From NCBI GenBank assembly GCA_903934015.1, contig CAIZMI010000045.1, positions 1 to 47,585 on the forward strand: 47,585 bases of DNA, in the 5' to 3' direction. Of the stretch, positions 26,502 through 34,298 are shown piece by piece. The notes under the pieces were generated by a model. The model saw only the letters and a program-made list of their open reading frames with translations, did no database searches and had not been told where the DNA came from. Numbering within the stretch: the first letter of the stretch is position 1; each line of letters opens with the position of its first letter. Source of the stretch: an uncultured bacterium. GTDB taxonomy: Bacteria; Patescibacteriota; Andersenbacteria; UBA10190; CAIZMI01. The translations under genes and the position numbers were made by a program.

Positions 26502-27767
26502 ATGGATAAAATGAACAAAAAAGACAATAAATTGCAGGCTAAATCTAATTTTGCCAAATTTAGTTTGTCGAGTTTCTTCAGGCTTGTGGGAAAGATTAGA
26601 ATAAAAAGTCGGGGTGAAAATCAGGTCGACAATAAAATCGATGGCAAAAATGTAATGGTTGTTGCCGGTGATTTGGGCGGTTGGCATGCAACAGTAGTTG
26701 TTTTGGAGCAATTGGCAGATAGGGGAGCGAATGTATCTGTGGTTTTTTCCGGCCCAAGCCGGCGTGCGTTTTTGGAAAAGATTCTAGATTTAGATTCAAG
26801 ATTTATAATACACACTGGCGACACAGACGCTGTAGGGGCAATTCATGAATTGCCCCTATGTGAGTGCTACGATGTCGTTGTTGTTGCCCCGTCACAGTCT
26901 AAGGATGGTAATGATGAGACATTAAAAATTGTAAATGAATTTAAAGACAGTGTTCCTGTTTGCGTAATCGAAGACATGTGGGGAAGTGCAGTGCATTTTT
27001 TAATAAAAATAAAACCTCAAGTATTTGAAAGAGTGTCTGTTTTCGTGGTTGATCAGTTTGCAAAGAAGATGCTGATTGAAAGTACTGGTATTAAAGCGAG
27101 GCAAGTATTTGTGACCGGTGGTCCGCAATTTGATCGTGTATTGGAATTGAAAAAAGATTGGGATAAACAACGTAAACTGATTAGAGAAAATTTGTCGGAT
27201 GACTGCTTGGTTTATTTGGTTGCGGGTGGAGTGAATGGTACCGGTGAAATATTGGATTTGGTTAAATCGATATTGCGACCGCAAGATGTAATAATTTTCC
27301 GACAGCATTCACGTTCAACTGAAAAAGATAAAAAAAGAACAGAAGATGTTATTGAAAAAATAATGCAGGCGGGTGGAAAATTCCTAGAGATTGATAAAAA
27401 AATCGCCCCATATGCAGAATCACTTTTGGCAGGAGCGGATTTTGTGCTGTCTGGATTCAGTACCACAAATCGGTATGCAATTTTGCTTGGCATCGCAGGT
27501 ACGATTTATGTTGGCACAAAATCATTTAGAAAAGATTTGTGGGCGGAGAAGAAATTGAAACTACCACCCGAAGTAGAATTTGGTGCAGGGTGGTATGTGA
27601 GAAATATCAAAGAGATGAAGATGGTTGTCGAAGAAGTTTCGGCATCTGTAGCGGGGAAACGAAGAAAGGAAATAATAAAGAAACAACAAAAAATAGCGCA
27701 GTTTTGCGACGGAAAAGCGACGCAGCGAGTTATAGGGGTGATTGGAAGTTTACGGTCCGAATGCTAA
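26502..27767 (+). CDS. GT-B-like hypothetical protein with an internal palindromic repeat
   Basis: 421-aa ORF: 'VMVVAGDLGGWHATVVVLEQLADRGANVSVVFSG', 'VFVTGGPQFDRVLEL', 'VLSGFSTTNRYAILLGIAGTIYVG'. Start codon uncertain. Confidence 0.7.
   Translation: MDKMNKKDNKLQAKSNFAKFSLSSFFRLVGKIRIKSRGENQVDNKIDGKNVMVVAGDLGGWHATVVVLEQLADRGANVSVVFSGPSRRAFLEKILDLDSRFIIHTGDTDAVGAIHELPLCECYDVVVVAPSQSKDGNDETLKIVNEFKDSVPVCVIEDMWGSAVHFLIKIKPQVFERVSVFVVDQFAKKMLIESTGIKARQVFVTGGPQFDRVLELKKDWDKQRKLIRENLSDDCLVYLVAGGVNGTGEILDLVKSILRPQDVIIFRQHSRSTEKDKKRTEDVIEKIMQAGGKFLEIDKKIAPYAESLLAGADFVLSGFSTTNRYAILLGIAGTIYVGTKSFRKDLWAEKKLKLPPEVEFGAGWYVRNIKEMKMVVEEVSASVAGKRRKEIIKKQQKIAQFCDGKATQRVIGVIGSLRSEC
26833..26858. repeat. Perfect 26-bp palindrome inside a coding region
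   Basis: TAGGGGCAATTCATGAATTGCCCCTA; translated in frame as part of 'AVGAIHELPLCE'. Confidence 0.9.
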
Positions 27768-27903
27768 GGGGTTAGATATTAATATTATATGGAATACCAT
27801 CGTTTAATTGACCATTATATGAATAAACATTATAGTATAAATTCGTTGTATTGGTTTTTTGTGGACTAAATCAAGTACCTTTCACATCTGAAGAGGGGGT
27901 ATT

Positions 27904-29121
27904 ATGTGTGACCAACGTATAATTCGGTTTCTTGGCGTCGGTGTTCATGATGGCAACGTTTTGAACGGTCCGGGGCCGGTTTGGGTGGAACTGAAACGAC
28001 GCGGGTACGAAGTTACCGTTTGTTTGCAGAAAGGGTATTCTGCCGCCGATTCCTACCGTAACAAAAGTTCTGTTCATCGGCTATTGGGAAGTCTCGACGT
28101 ACGTTGTTTCGAACGTTTCCCCGAAGCCGGTTTTTTGAGCTGCTACAATGCCGTAGTTTCCGCGATGTCGCCCCTGTCTTACAGCATGGAGACAAACGTT
28201 GCAGGATTCTGTAACGGTTATGCGCGCTATTCGAAAAGGCCACTTTTTGTCGTTGAGGATACTGTCAGTGCGCGTCGGAATGGTTCTTGGTCAGATTTTG
28301 TGAGCGATCATGATCGAGTGAAGGCACTTTACGCGCCAGTCTCCGCAAACGGTCATGTGGGATGTCGCGAAGTCGTGGTTGGCCCCATGGTCATGAACCG
28401 CTGGCGAGGTGTGAACGTTGAAGAACTCGCGCGAACGGCCCGGCAAAAACTTGGCATCAGTGACGCGCCGGTGCTGTATTTCTCTCCGTCGCCGGAAAAA
28501 GAGGGGGGAGAGGCGTTCGTTAAGCTTGCCACGTTAATCAAGGACGACAGGGGAACTAAGGTTCCAGACAACGCGGTGTTTTTATTGAATCGTCATCGGC
28601 GGGAGCTCACACAGCCAGTCGAAGGAAATGGTCAGCGCTATGCTTGGGGTCAGCGTATTTTGATGCAGGCGGGATTTCGGGTGATCGACAATAGTCCGGA
28701 GTTTGGAGATATCGGACAAGGCGATATCCGGTGCATAATGCCGGAGTGCCGACCCCCTGATTTTTTGACCTATCCGGAAATGCTGGTGGTGACGCACGGA
28801 AACGGGGTCGCTGTATCGTTTTTCAGCACGGATGTTCTGATGGTTGCGCCACATCTTCCTGGAATTGCGCCTGTTCTGTGGTTGGATGAGGAATTGGGTG
28901 GCGCCGTGCTGTTGCGCGAAAAACACATGAAGTGTTTTGCGGATCTGCATGCCGTCATACAACCGACAAGAAATGAGTCGTTGATGTCTGCGATTGGGAT
29001 CGGTTTTGGAAGAACCGGTGCTCGTTCGGTCTACTGCACAGCCCTATCGAAGGCATTTCCTTTTCCAACGTCTGATCCTGTCCAGACAATCTGCGATGAC
29101 ATCCTTCGCCAAATGGATTGA
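27904..29121 (+). CDS. Hypothetical protein, possibly a divergent GT-B-like protein, monocistronic
   Basis: 405-aa ORF with GAGGGGG Shine-Dalgarno-like sequence and strong downstream terminator; visibly GC-richer codon choice than neighbours. Confidence 0.75.
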   Translation: MCDQRIIRFLGVGVHDGNVLNGPGPVWVELKRRGYEVTVCLQKGYSAADSYRNKSSVHRLLGSLDVRCFERFPEAGFLSCYNAVVSAMSPLSYSMETNVAGFCNGYARYSKRPLFVVEDTVSARRNGSWSDFVSDHDRVKALYAPVSANGHVGCREVVVGPMVMNRWRGVNVEELARTARQKLGISDAPVLYFSPSPEKEGGEAFVKLATLIKDDRGTKVPDNAVFLLNRHRRELTQPVEGNGQRYAWGQRILMQAGFRVIDNSPEFGDIGQGDIRCIMPECRPPDFLTYPEMLVVTHGNGVAVSFFSTDVLMVAPHLPGIAPVLWLDEELGGAVLLREKHMKCFADLHAVIQPTRNESLMSAIGIGFGRTGARSVYCTALSKAFPFPTSDPVQTICDDILRQMD

Positions 29122-29151
29122 ACGAGGGAGAGTTGAGAGGAAGTTATCTTG

Positions 29152-29177
29152 CCGACACATGTGTGTCGGTTTTTTTT
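29152..29177 (+). terminator. Rho-independent terminator
   Basis: CCGACACAT-GTGTGTCGG followed by a T run. Confidence 0.85.
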
Positions 29178-29226
29178 ATGAAAATCTAAGCTGGCAGAAA
29201 AAATTAAAAAGCGTATAACTAAGAAC

Positions 29227-30543
29227 ATGACTACAAAAATATCTCCCCTAGAATCGTTTCGCACAACATTAAAAGAAGTTGGCGGTAAAATGAATTTACG
29301 CAAAGACGTGATCGAAATTTTAAGTTATCCGCAACGCGTAATCGATGCCTATATTCCGGTCGAAATGGATAATGGTTCGATGCGAATTTTTCATGGTTAT
29401 CGCGCTCAACATCAAAATGCCCGTGGGCCGTACAAAGGTGGAATTCGTTTCCACCCCGATGTTGATGAACAAGAAGTACAAGCACTTGCGGCTTTGATGA
29501 CAATGAAAACTGCGGTCGTAGATATTCCTTTTGGTGGTGCTAAGGGTGGCGTGGCGTTGAATCCCATGGAATTATCCGATAAAGAATTGCAACGACTTAC
29601 GCGGGCATTTGTGCAGACATTGGGTGAAGCAATTGGACCAAACATTGATGTTCCGGCTCCGGATGTGAATACAAATGGGCAGATTATGGCATGGGCCGCC
29701 GATGAGTATAGTCGTTTGCATCAGGGTGCCCCGCACGTTGAAGCGACTTTTACCGGCAAGCCAGTTTCGGTTGGAGGCAGTTTGGGCAGGGAAGAAGCAA
29801 CCGGTTATGGGGGGATATTGGTTCTGTTGAACTACCTCAGACGTAAAAATATCGCTAAGGACGGTTTGAAAGTGGCGGTGCAGGGTTTTGGCAATGTTGG
29901 TTCTCATTTCGCTCGTTTTGCCGATAAAAATGGTATGCACGTGGTGGCGGTTTCGGATTCTCGAGGTGGTGTGTTTAATGCCGATGGGCATGATATTGAA
30001 GCGCTTTATGGTGGGCAAAAAAAAGCCGGTCATTTAGAGCAAAACGTTTGTTATCCACGAATTGGTGTAGCGGAAGCCGGACAAAAAGCAAGTGAATGTT
30101 TACCGTTAACTAATGCCGAATTGCTTGAATTGCCAGTGGATATTTTAGTGCCGGCCGCGCTGGAAAATCAAATTACTGCCGAAAACGCGGAAAAAATTCA
30201 AGCAAAAATTATTATCGAAATGGCCAATGGACCGATCACTCCGGAAGCGGATGCGATATTGGCAAAACGCGGAATTGTTGTCATTCCGGATATTCTCGCC
30301 AATGCTGGTGGTGTTACCGTCAGTTATTATGAATGGGTGCAAAATTTGCAAAACCTCTATTGGACCAAAGAAGAGGTTAATAGCCGGCTCGAACAAAAAA
30401 TGGCCAAGTCCGCGGGTGACGTTTTCGATATTGCTGAAAAAGAAAATGTAACAAACAGGGAAGCAGCCTACCGGATTGCGTTGGCACGCGTGCAGGAAGC
30501 GATGGTACTCAAGGGCTGGGTACCGGCGCAAGTGAAGGCGTAG
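29227..30543 (+). CDS. gdhA: Glutamate (Glu/Leu/Phe/Val family) dehydrogenase
   Basis: 'GYRAQHQNARGPYKGGIRFHPDVDEQEVQALAALMTMKTAVVDIPFGGAKGGV', 'VAVQGFGNVGSHFARF', 'VIPDILANAGGVTVSYYEWVQNLQ'. Confidence 0.95.
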   Translation: MTTKISPLESFRTTLKEVGGKMNLRKDVIEILSYPQRVIDAYIPVEMDNGSMRIFHGYRAQHQNARGPYKGGIRFHPDVDEQEVQALAALMTMKTAVVDIPFGGAKGGVALNPMELSDKELQRLTRAFVQTLGEAIGPNIDVPAPDVNTNGQIMAWAADEYSRLHQGAPHVEATFTGKPVSVGGSLGREEATGYGGILVLLNYLRRKNIAKDGLKVAVQGFGNVGSHFARFADKNGMHVVAVSDSRGGVFNADGHDIEALYGGQKKAGHLEQNVCYPRIGVAEAGQKASECLPLTNAELLELPVDILVPAALENQITAENAEKIQAKIIIEMANGPITPEADAILAKRGIVVIPDILANAGGVTVSYYEWVQNLQNLYWTKEEVNSRLEQKMAKSAGDVFDIAEKENVTNREAAYRIALARVQEAMVLKGWVPAQVKA

Positions 30544-30549
30544 CACGAA

Positions 30550-30641
30550 GTATGCTGTATTTAGTATGCTGTATGTTGTATCAAAACGAAGCGCGGGACG
30601 TCATGCAATATACCGCATACAACATACCGCATACTGCATAC
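30550..30641. repeat. GTATNNN-heptad inverted-repeat element, copy C (short core)
   Basis: Left arm GTATGCT GTATTTA GTATGCT GTATGTT GTATCAA; right arm on reverse strand GTATGCA GTATGCG GTATGTT GTATGCG GTATATT. Confidence 0.85.
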
Positions 30642-31348
30642 TAAGCATGCCTGCTAAACCGTATTGCCCACACCAGCCACAACGCTTCCCAGACTATCGA
30701 CTTGCTAATTTTTGATTTACCAACCCTTCGGTCGATAAAAACAATTGGCATTTCGGCGATGTTTGCATGGAGCTTATGGGCGCGGGAGTTCATTTCGATC
30801 TGAAAACCATAGCCATCTGCACGGACGCTTTTTAGGTCTATCTTTTTTAGTAGTTCCGCTTTCCAACATTTAAAGCCACCGGTTAGATCTGAAATCGGTA
30901 CGCCCGTTACCAAACGAGCATAAATATTCGCCCATTGGCTTAATAGACGACGATTTGTCGCCCAGTCGGATACTTTTCCGCCCTGCATATAGCGCGAACC
31001 GATGACCAAATCAGCTTTCTGAATTTTATTAACAAAGCGAAGAATATCATGCGGATCGTGAGAAAAATCCGCATCCATTTGGATAATTGCTTCGGCGTTA
31101 CGGTTTATAGCTTCTTGAAAACCAGCCAAGTATGCACGGCCGAGGCCTTCTTTCTTCGCGCGCGTAAACAATGAAACTTGTGGGTATTTTTGGGAATAAT
31201 CAGAAACAATTTTCCCCGTTCCGTCAGGAGAAGAGTCGTCTACAACAAGGATCGATAGGTCCGGAACCTGAAGACCAATAATTGTTTCGATTAAATTTCC
31301 AATATTCTCCTTCTCGTTATATGTAGGGATAACAACAGTTGTTTTCAT
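30641..31348 (-). CDS. Polyprenol monophosphomannose synthase-like glycosyltransferase (GT2)
   Basis: 'MKTTVVIPTYNEKENIGNLIETIIGL', 'ILVVDDSSPDGTGKIV', 'IIQMDADFSHDPHDILRFV', 'DLVIGSRYMQGGKVSDW'. Confidence 0.93.
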   Translation of the reverse strand: MKTTVVIPTYNEKENIGNLIETIIGLQVPDLSILVVDDSSPDGTGKIVSDYSQKYPQVSLFTRAKKEGLGRAYLAGFQEAINRNAEAIIQMDADFSHDPHDILRFVNKIQKADLVIGSRYMQGGKVSDWATNRRLLSQWANIYARLVTGVPISDLTGGFKCWKAELLKKIDLKSVRADGYGFQIEMNSRAHKLHANIAEMPIVFIDRRVGKSKISKSIVWEALWLVWAIRFSRHA

Positions 31349-31357
31349 TGGTTTTTA

Positions 31358-31852
31358 GTATGCTGTATTAAGTATGCGGTATGTTGTATGCGATTACGAA
31401 CGATTCATTGAACTATAGATGAGTCCATAAATTAACTTACTAACCAAAACTGTCTGCTTTGCAATATCATCAAACTCTTTAGTTGTTATGTATTTAAGAT
31501 CTCTACTAACAATAAATTGATTTTGTAGTTCCGTTAAGGAGCCTTTTGCAATGCCATAGAATTGTTGTTTTTCGCCTTTTGTGTTTCGACTAAATCCTTC
31601 GGCGATATTTGATGAAATTGATATCGCAGATCGTCGCATCTGACTGATTATTCCAAACAGTTCATCTTTTGGAAATTTTTTGGTTAATCCATAGGTCATT
31701 AAAACAATTTTATGGCTTTCTTGCCACGCCTTTAGTTGTGTAAATGAAGAAATTTTTGAATTAAATTGTACATTCATAATTTTTAATTGGTGTATTGTTT
31801 GTGATTTTGTCGTTTTGTGGATACAGCATACAACATACCGCATACTAAATAC
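31358..31852. mobile_element. Candidate mobile unit: four-helix-bundle gene bracketed by inverted GTATNNN-heptad arms (copy D)
   Basis: Left arm GTATGCT GTATTAA GTATGCG GTATGTT GTATGCG (31358-31392); right arm on reverse strand GTATTTA GTATGCG GTATGTT GTATGCT GTATCCA (31852-31818); ORF between them. Mobility is inferred. Confidence 0.6.
31394..31777 (-). CDS. Four helix bundle protein (S23 / 23S rRNA-intervening-sequence protein family)
   Basis: Start at MNVQFNSKISSFTQLKAWQESHKIVLMTYGLTKKFPKDELFGIISQMRRSAISISSNIAEGFSRNTKGEKQQFYGIAKGSLTELQNQF, classic family pattern. The longer ORF start at 31843 lies inside the repeat arm. Confidence 0.9.
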   Translation of the reverse strand: MNVQFNSKISSFTQLKAWQESHKIVLMTYGLTKKFPKDELFGIISQMRRSAISISSNIAEGFSRNTKGEKQQFYGIAKGSLTELQNQFIVSRDLKYITTKEFDDIAKQTVLVSKLIYGLIYSSMNRS

Positions 31853-31861
31853 CAGTCATCA

Positions 31862-32956
31862 TTAGATCAATCCTCTAGTTTTCAAAGCACTTACTAATTC
31901 AGCAAAAACCAGATCTACCGCTATTGTTGCAACGCAACTTTTATCCGATTGTCTGCCCGGTTCTTGCCAGGAGCGAAACTTAGCTGATTTGGCTTCAGTG
32001 GGAGATAGGTTTTTGCAAGGTTTTTCGCGCTTGAGAAAGCACGGCACATTACAAGTCGGACCATCAATCGTGATGTGGTATTTTTTTGGATCAGAAATAT
32101 GGGGGTTTAAAAAGAAACTTGGCGCGGCGCGGTGTAAGGGTTGTCCTCCGTAGAGACAAATTGTTTGTAATCCAGCTGCCGCTGCAAAATGAAGTGGACC
32201 GCTCATAACGCCAATGCCGATGTCGCAGGAACCGGCAAAAGCGATGTTTTCACGGAGTGTAAGTCCTCGGCCATCAAATGTCTTAGGATATTTTGCGCCG
32301 AACCAAATCGGGGTAATACCTAAATCAGTTTTAATTTTGTTTTCTAATTGTATAGTTTTTTCTGGATCCCAGCCGCGCATTGTTTGGCCATTAATACTTT
32401 CCAAAAATACGATCCGTGGACCAGGGAATTGTTCGGCAACACTTTTACCAACTTTCCAATCATTTTCGGATCCGTAAAATGGATAATTGCCATTGACAAT
32501 ATTTTTTAGACCCAATTGTTCAAAAACTTTTTCTACCGGATTATCGAATATTCCTAGACCAAAATCGAGTTCCGCGACAAGGTCGTAATCTTTTTTAACC
32601 GATTCATAGTGTTTTTTATTCCAGGTGGGATAAGACTTGCCACCTTCATGACAAATTTCCCCTTCCAAGGATAATATTTTATCGTGCCAATGGACTAAAT
32701 GATCAATATGCGGGTTTTCTTGCATAAGAGAAATACAAAATCCATCTTGGTTTCTTTCACCCCAATGTCCCTTGTGATCTTTGTAGCCCCAAGCAGTGAC
32801 GAGAGTAATTTCAGTTTGTGGGTATTGTTGTGATAAAACCTCAAGAGCCGGTCCAACCAAAAAAAGATGGTCGCCCATATTACCGACGTGTTTTAAGAGA
32901 ATTTTTTTGGGTTGATTCACGGGTGTAGAATAGTTATTTTTATAATAGTACATCAT
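31862..32956 (-). CDS. Glycosyltransferase family 9-like protein
   Basis: 'KKILLKHVGNMGDHLFLVGPALEVLSQQYPQTEITLVTAWGYKDH', 'ENIAFAGSCDIGIGVMSGPLHFAAAAGLQTICLYGG'. Confidence 0.85.
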   Translation of the reverse strand: MMYYYKNNYSTPVNQPKKILLKHVGNMGDHLFLVGPALEVLSQQYPQTEITLVTAWGYKDHKGHWGERNQDGFCISLMQENPHIDHLVHWHDKILSLEGEICHEGGKSYPTWNKKHYESVKKDYDLVAELDFGLGIFDNPVEKVFEQLGLKNIVNGNYPFYGSENDWKVGKSVAEQFPGPRIVFLESINGQTMRGWDPEKTIQLENKIKTDLGITPIWFGAKYPKTFDGRGLTLRENIAFAGSCDIGIGVMSGPLHFAAAAGLQTICLYGGQPLHRAAPSFFLNPHISDPKKYHITIDGPTCNVPCFLKREKPCKNLSPTEAKSAKFRSWQEPGRQSDKSCVATIAVDLVFAELVSALKTRGLI

Positions 32957-34097
32957 TTACCCAATTGAACTCAGGGAAGTTTCGTACTTCATCTTTTTTA
33001 ATTAAATCAACAAGTTTTGTAAAACGTTGGACGGTATGCTCAAAATTGTAAGAGAGAATGCGGTGTTTGGCGCGTTCTGTTACCTCGGTATAGAAAGAAT
33101 TATCTCCCAGTAAGTGAACGCCTAATTTAATAGCCGTTTCAAAATCTTCTACATCACGAACTAAAAGTTCCGGAAAAAGTTCGGTTTGCGCGTCGCTTGG
33201 ACCACCAATCGAGGCTGTTCCAACAGCGGCACAGTCCGCTTGTACTCGACCGCGTGTCCACCACGTGTCCATGTTTAACACAATTTTTACACCGGCTAAG
33301 TATGGGAGATATTGTCGCCATGGGCGAAATGGTACCAGTTCGTGAAGGGTGTCGCGGAGTAATTGAGTATTCAGTGGGGAATTTGGCGTATCGGTGACAT
33401 GAATGATACTGTTGGCAAACTGTTTTTGGATTTCCTTGGCTGCCAGATGACCAGCCAGAATATCCGGTCGTGAAGTTTCTCCGGCAATAAAAATTACGGA
33501 TTCCTTGTCGGACGGCTCTCGCCAAGATTTTTGGGCGTATTCGGCGGGATAAGGTTGAGGAATATATACCACCGGTGTTTTAGTAAGTGATTGTTGGTAG
33601 GGGACAGTTGCGCGAACTATTGATAAAACAGCATGACATGAATCATAAAATTCTATTAATGAAGAAAGATGTTCTTCGCCAGCGCGCCACTGATCACGCA
33701 ACTGACCAAAAGGTTGGGTTGGAACACCAACAATTATCATTTTTGGGTATTTTACGCGCAAGCGTTTCACAAACTTCGCGAGCTCGCTACCGCGTTTCCA
33801 GTCGTACACAACCAATAACGTGTCAAAATTTTTAAAATAATCAAGAGAATAATTTCCCCATGTGCCGAGAAGTCGCCATCGCAAGCGTTGGTATAAACCC
33901 TGTAAAACATTGCCGTCGAGTTGCCCTAAAATTGCACCGGTGAGGGGAATGTGTTGTCCGTTAAAAGCGGTTGTGTAAGAACCAAAAGAAGTAGGGTCAA
34001 TTTCTGATAATGGATCGCAAAGAAAGTTGGGGTGTTCTTCTGAAGGAATCCAAACTTTATGAGTTTTTGTCGTATATTCGACGCAGGCAAATTTCAT
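32940..34097 (-). CDS. Glycosyltransferase-like protein
   Basis: Start chosen at MKFACVEYTTKTHKVWIPSEEHPNF (the ORF start at 34121 lies in an inverted repeat); 'LVVYDWKRGSELAKFVKRLRVKYPKMIIVGVP', 'VQADCAAVGTASIGGPSDAQTELFPELLVRD'. Confidence 0.75.
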   Translation of the reverse strand: MKFACVEYTTKTHKVWIPSEEHPNFLCDPLSEIDPTSFGSYTTAFNGQHIPLTGAILGQLDGNVLQGLYQRLRWRLLGTWGNYSLDYFKNFDTLLVVYDWKRGSELAKFVKRLRVKYPKMIIVGVPTQPFGQLRDQWRAGEEHLSSLIEFYDSCHAVLSIVRATVPYQQSLTKTPVVYIPQPYPAEYAQKSWREPSDKESVIFIAGETSRPDILAGHLAAKEIQKQFANSIIHVTDTPNSPLNTQLLRDTLHELVPFRPWRQYLPYLAGVKIVLNMDTWWTRGRVQADCAAVGTASIGGPSDAQTELFPELLVRDVEDFETAIKLGVHLLGDNSFYTEVTERAKHRILSYNFEHTVQRFTKLVDLIKKDEVRNFPEFNWVNDVLL

Positions 34098-34098
34098 A

Positions 34099-34277
34099 AG
34101 GGCTTGGTAATAAATAAACACTTCAAATTTTGTTCAATACGCCTCAAATACGGCCGCTTTGATTGAACAAAATCTTGAGACGTACTGTACGTACGTTGAA
34201 AGATTTTTGATTGAGAAGTGGTTGTAGTTGAGGATGTAGTGGACATAAGATGAAGTGTTTATTTATTACCAAGCCCT
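34099..34277. repeat. 179-bp element with perfect 27-bp terminal inverted repeats and an inner hairpin
   Basis: AGGGCTTGGTAATAAATAAACACTTCA (34099-34125) and TGAAGTGTTTATTTATTACCAAGCCCT (34251-34277); inner ATTTTGTTCAAT (34127-34138)/ATTGAACAAAAT (34162-34173). Confidence 0.9.
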
Positions 34278-34298
34278 AGTGATACGTTGATGGTTGAA

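Noticed and set aside
31394-31852. Diversity-generating retroelement (four-helix-bundle protein as Avd homologue)
   Set aside because: No reverse transcriptase and no TR/VR pair seen in the window; the protein fits the S23/IVS-type family and the flanks are heptad arrays.
34099-34277. Retron msr-msd-like RNA (long closing stem with inner hairpins)
   Set aside because: No reverse transcriptase gene nearby, and closing stem/loop layout alone is not diagnostic; reported only as an unexplained inverted-repeat element.
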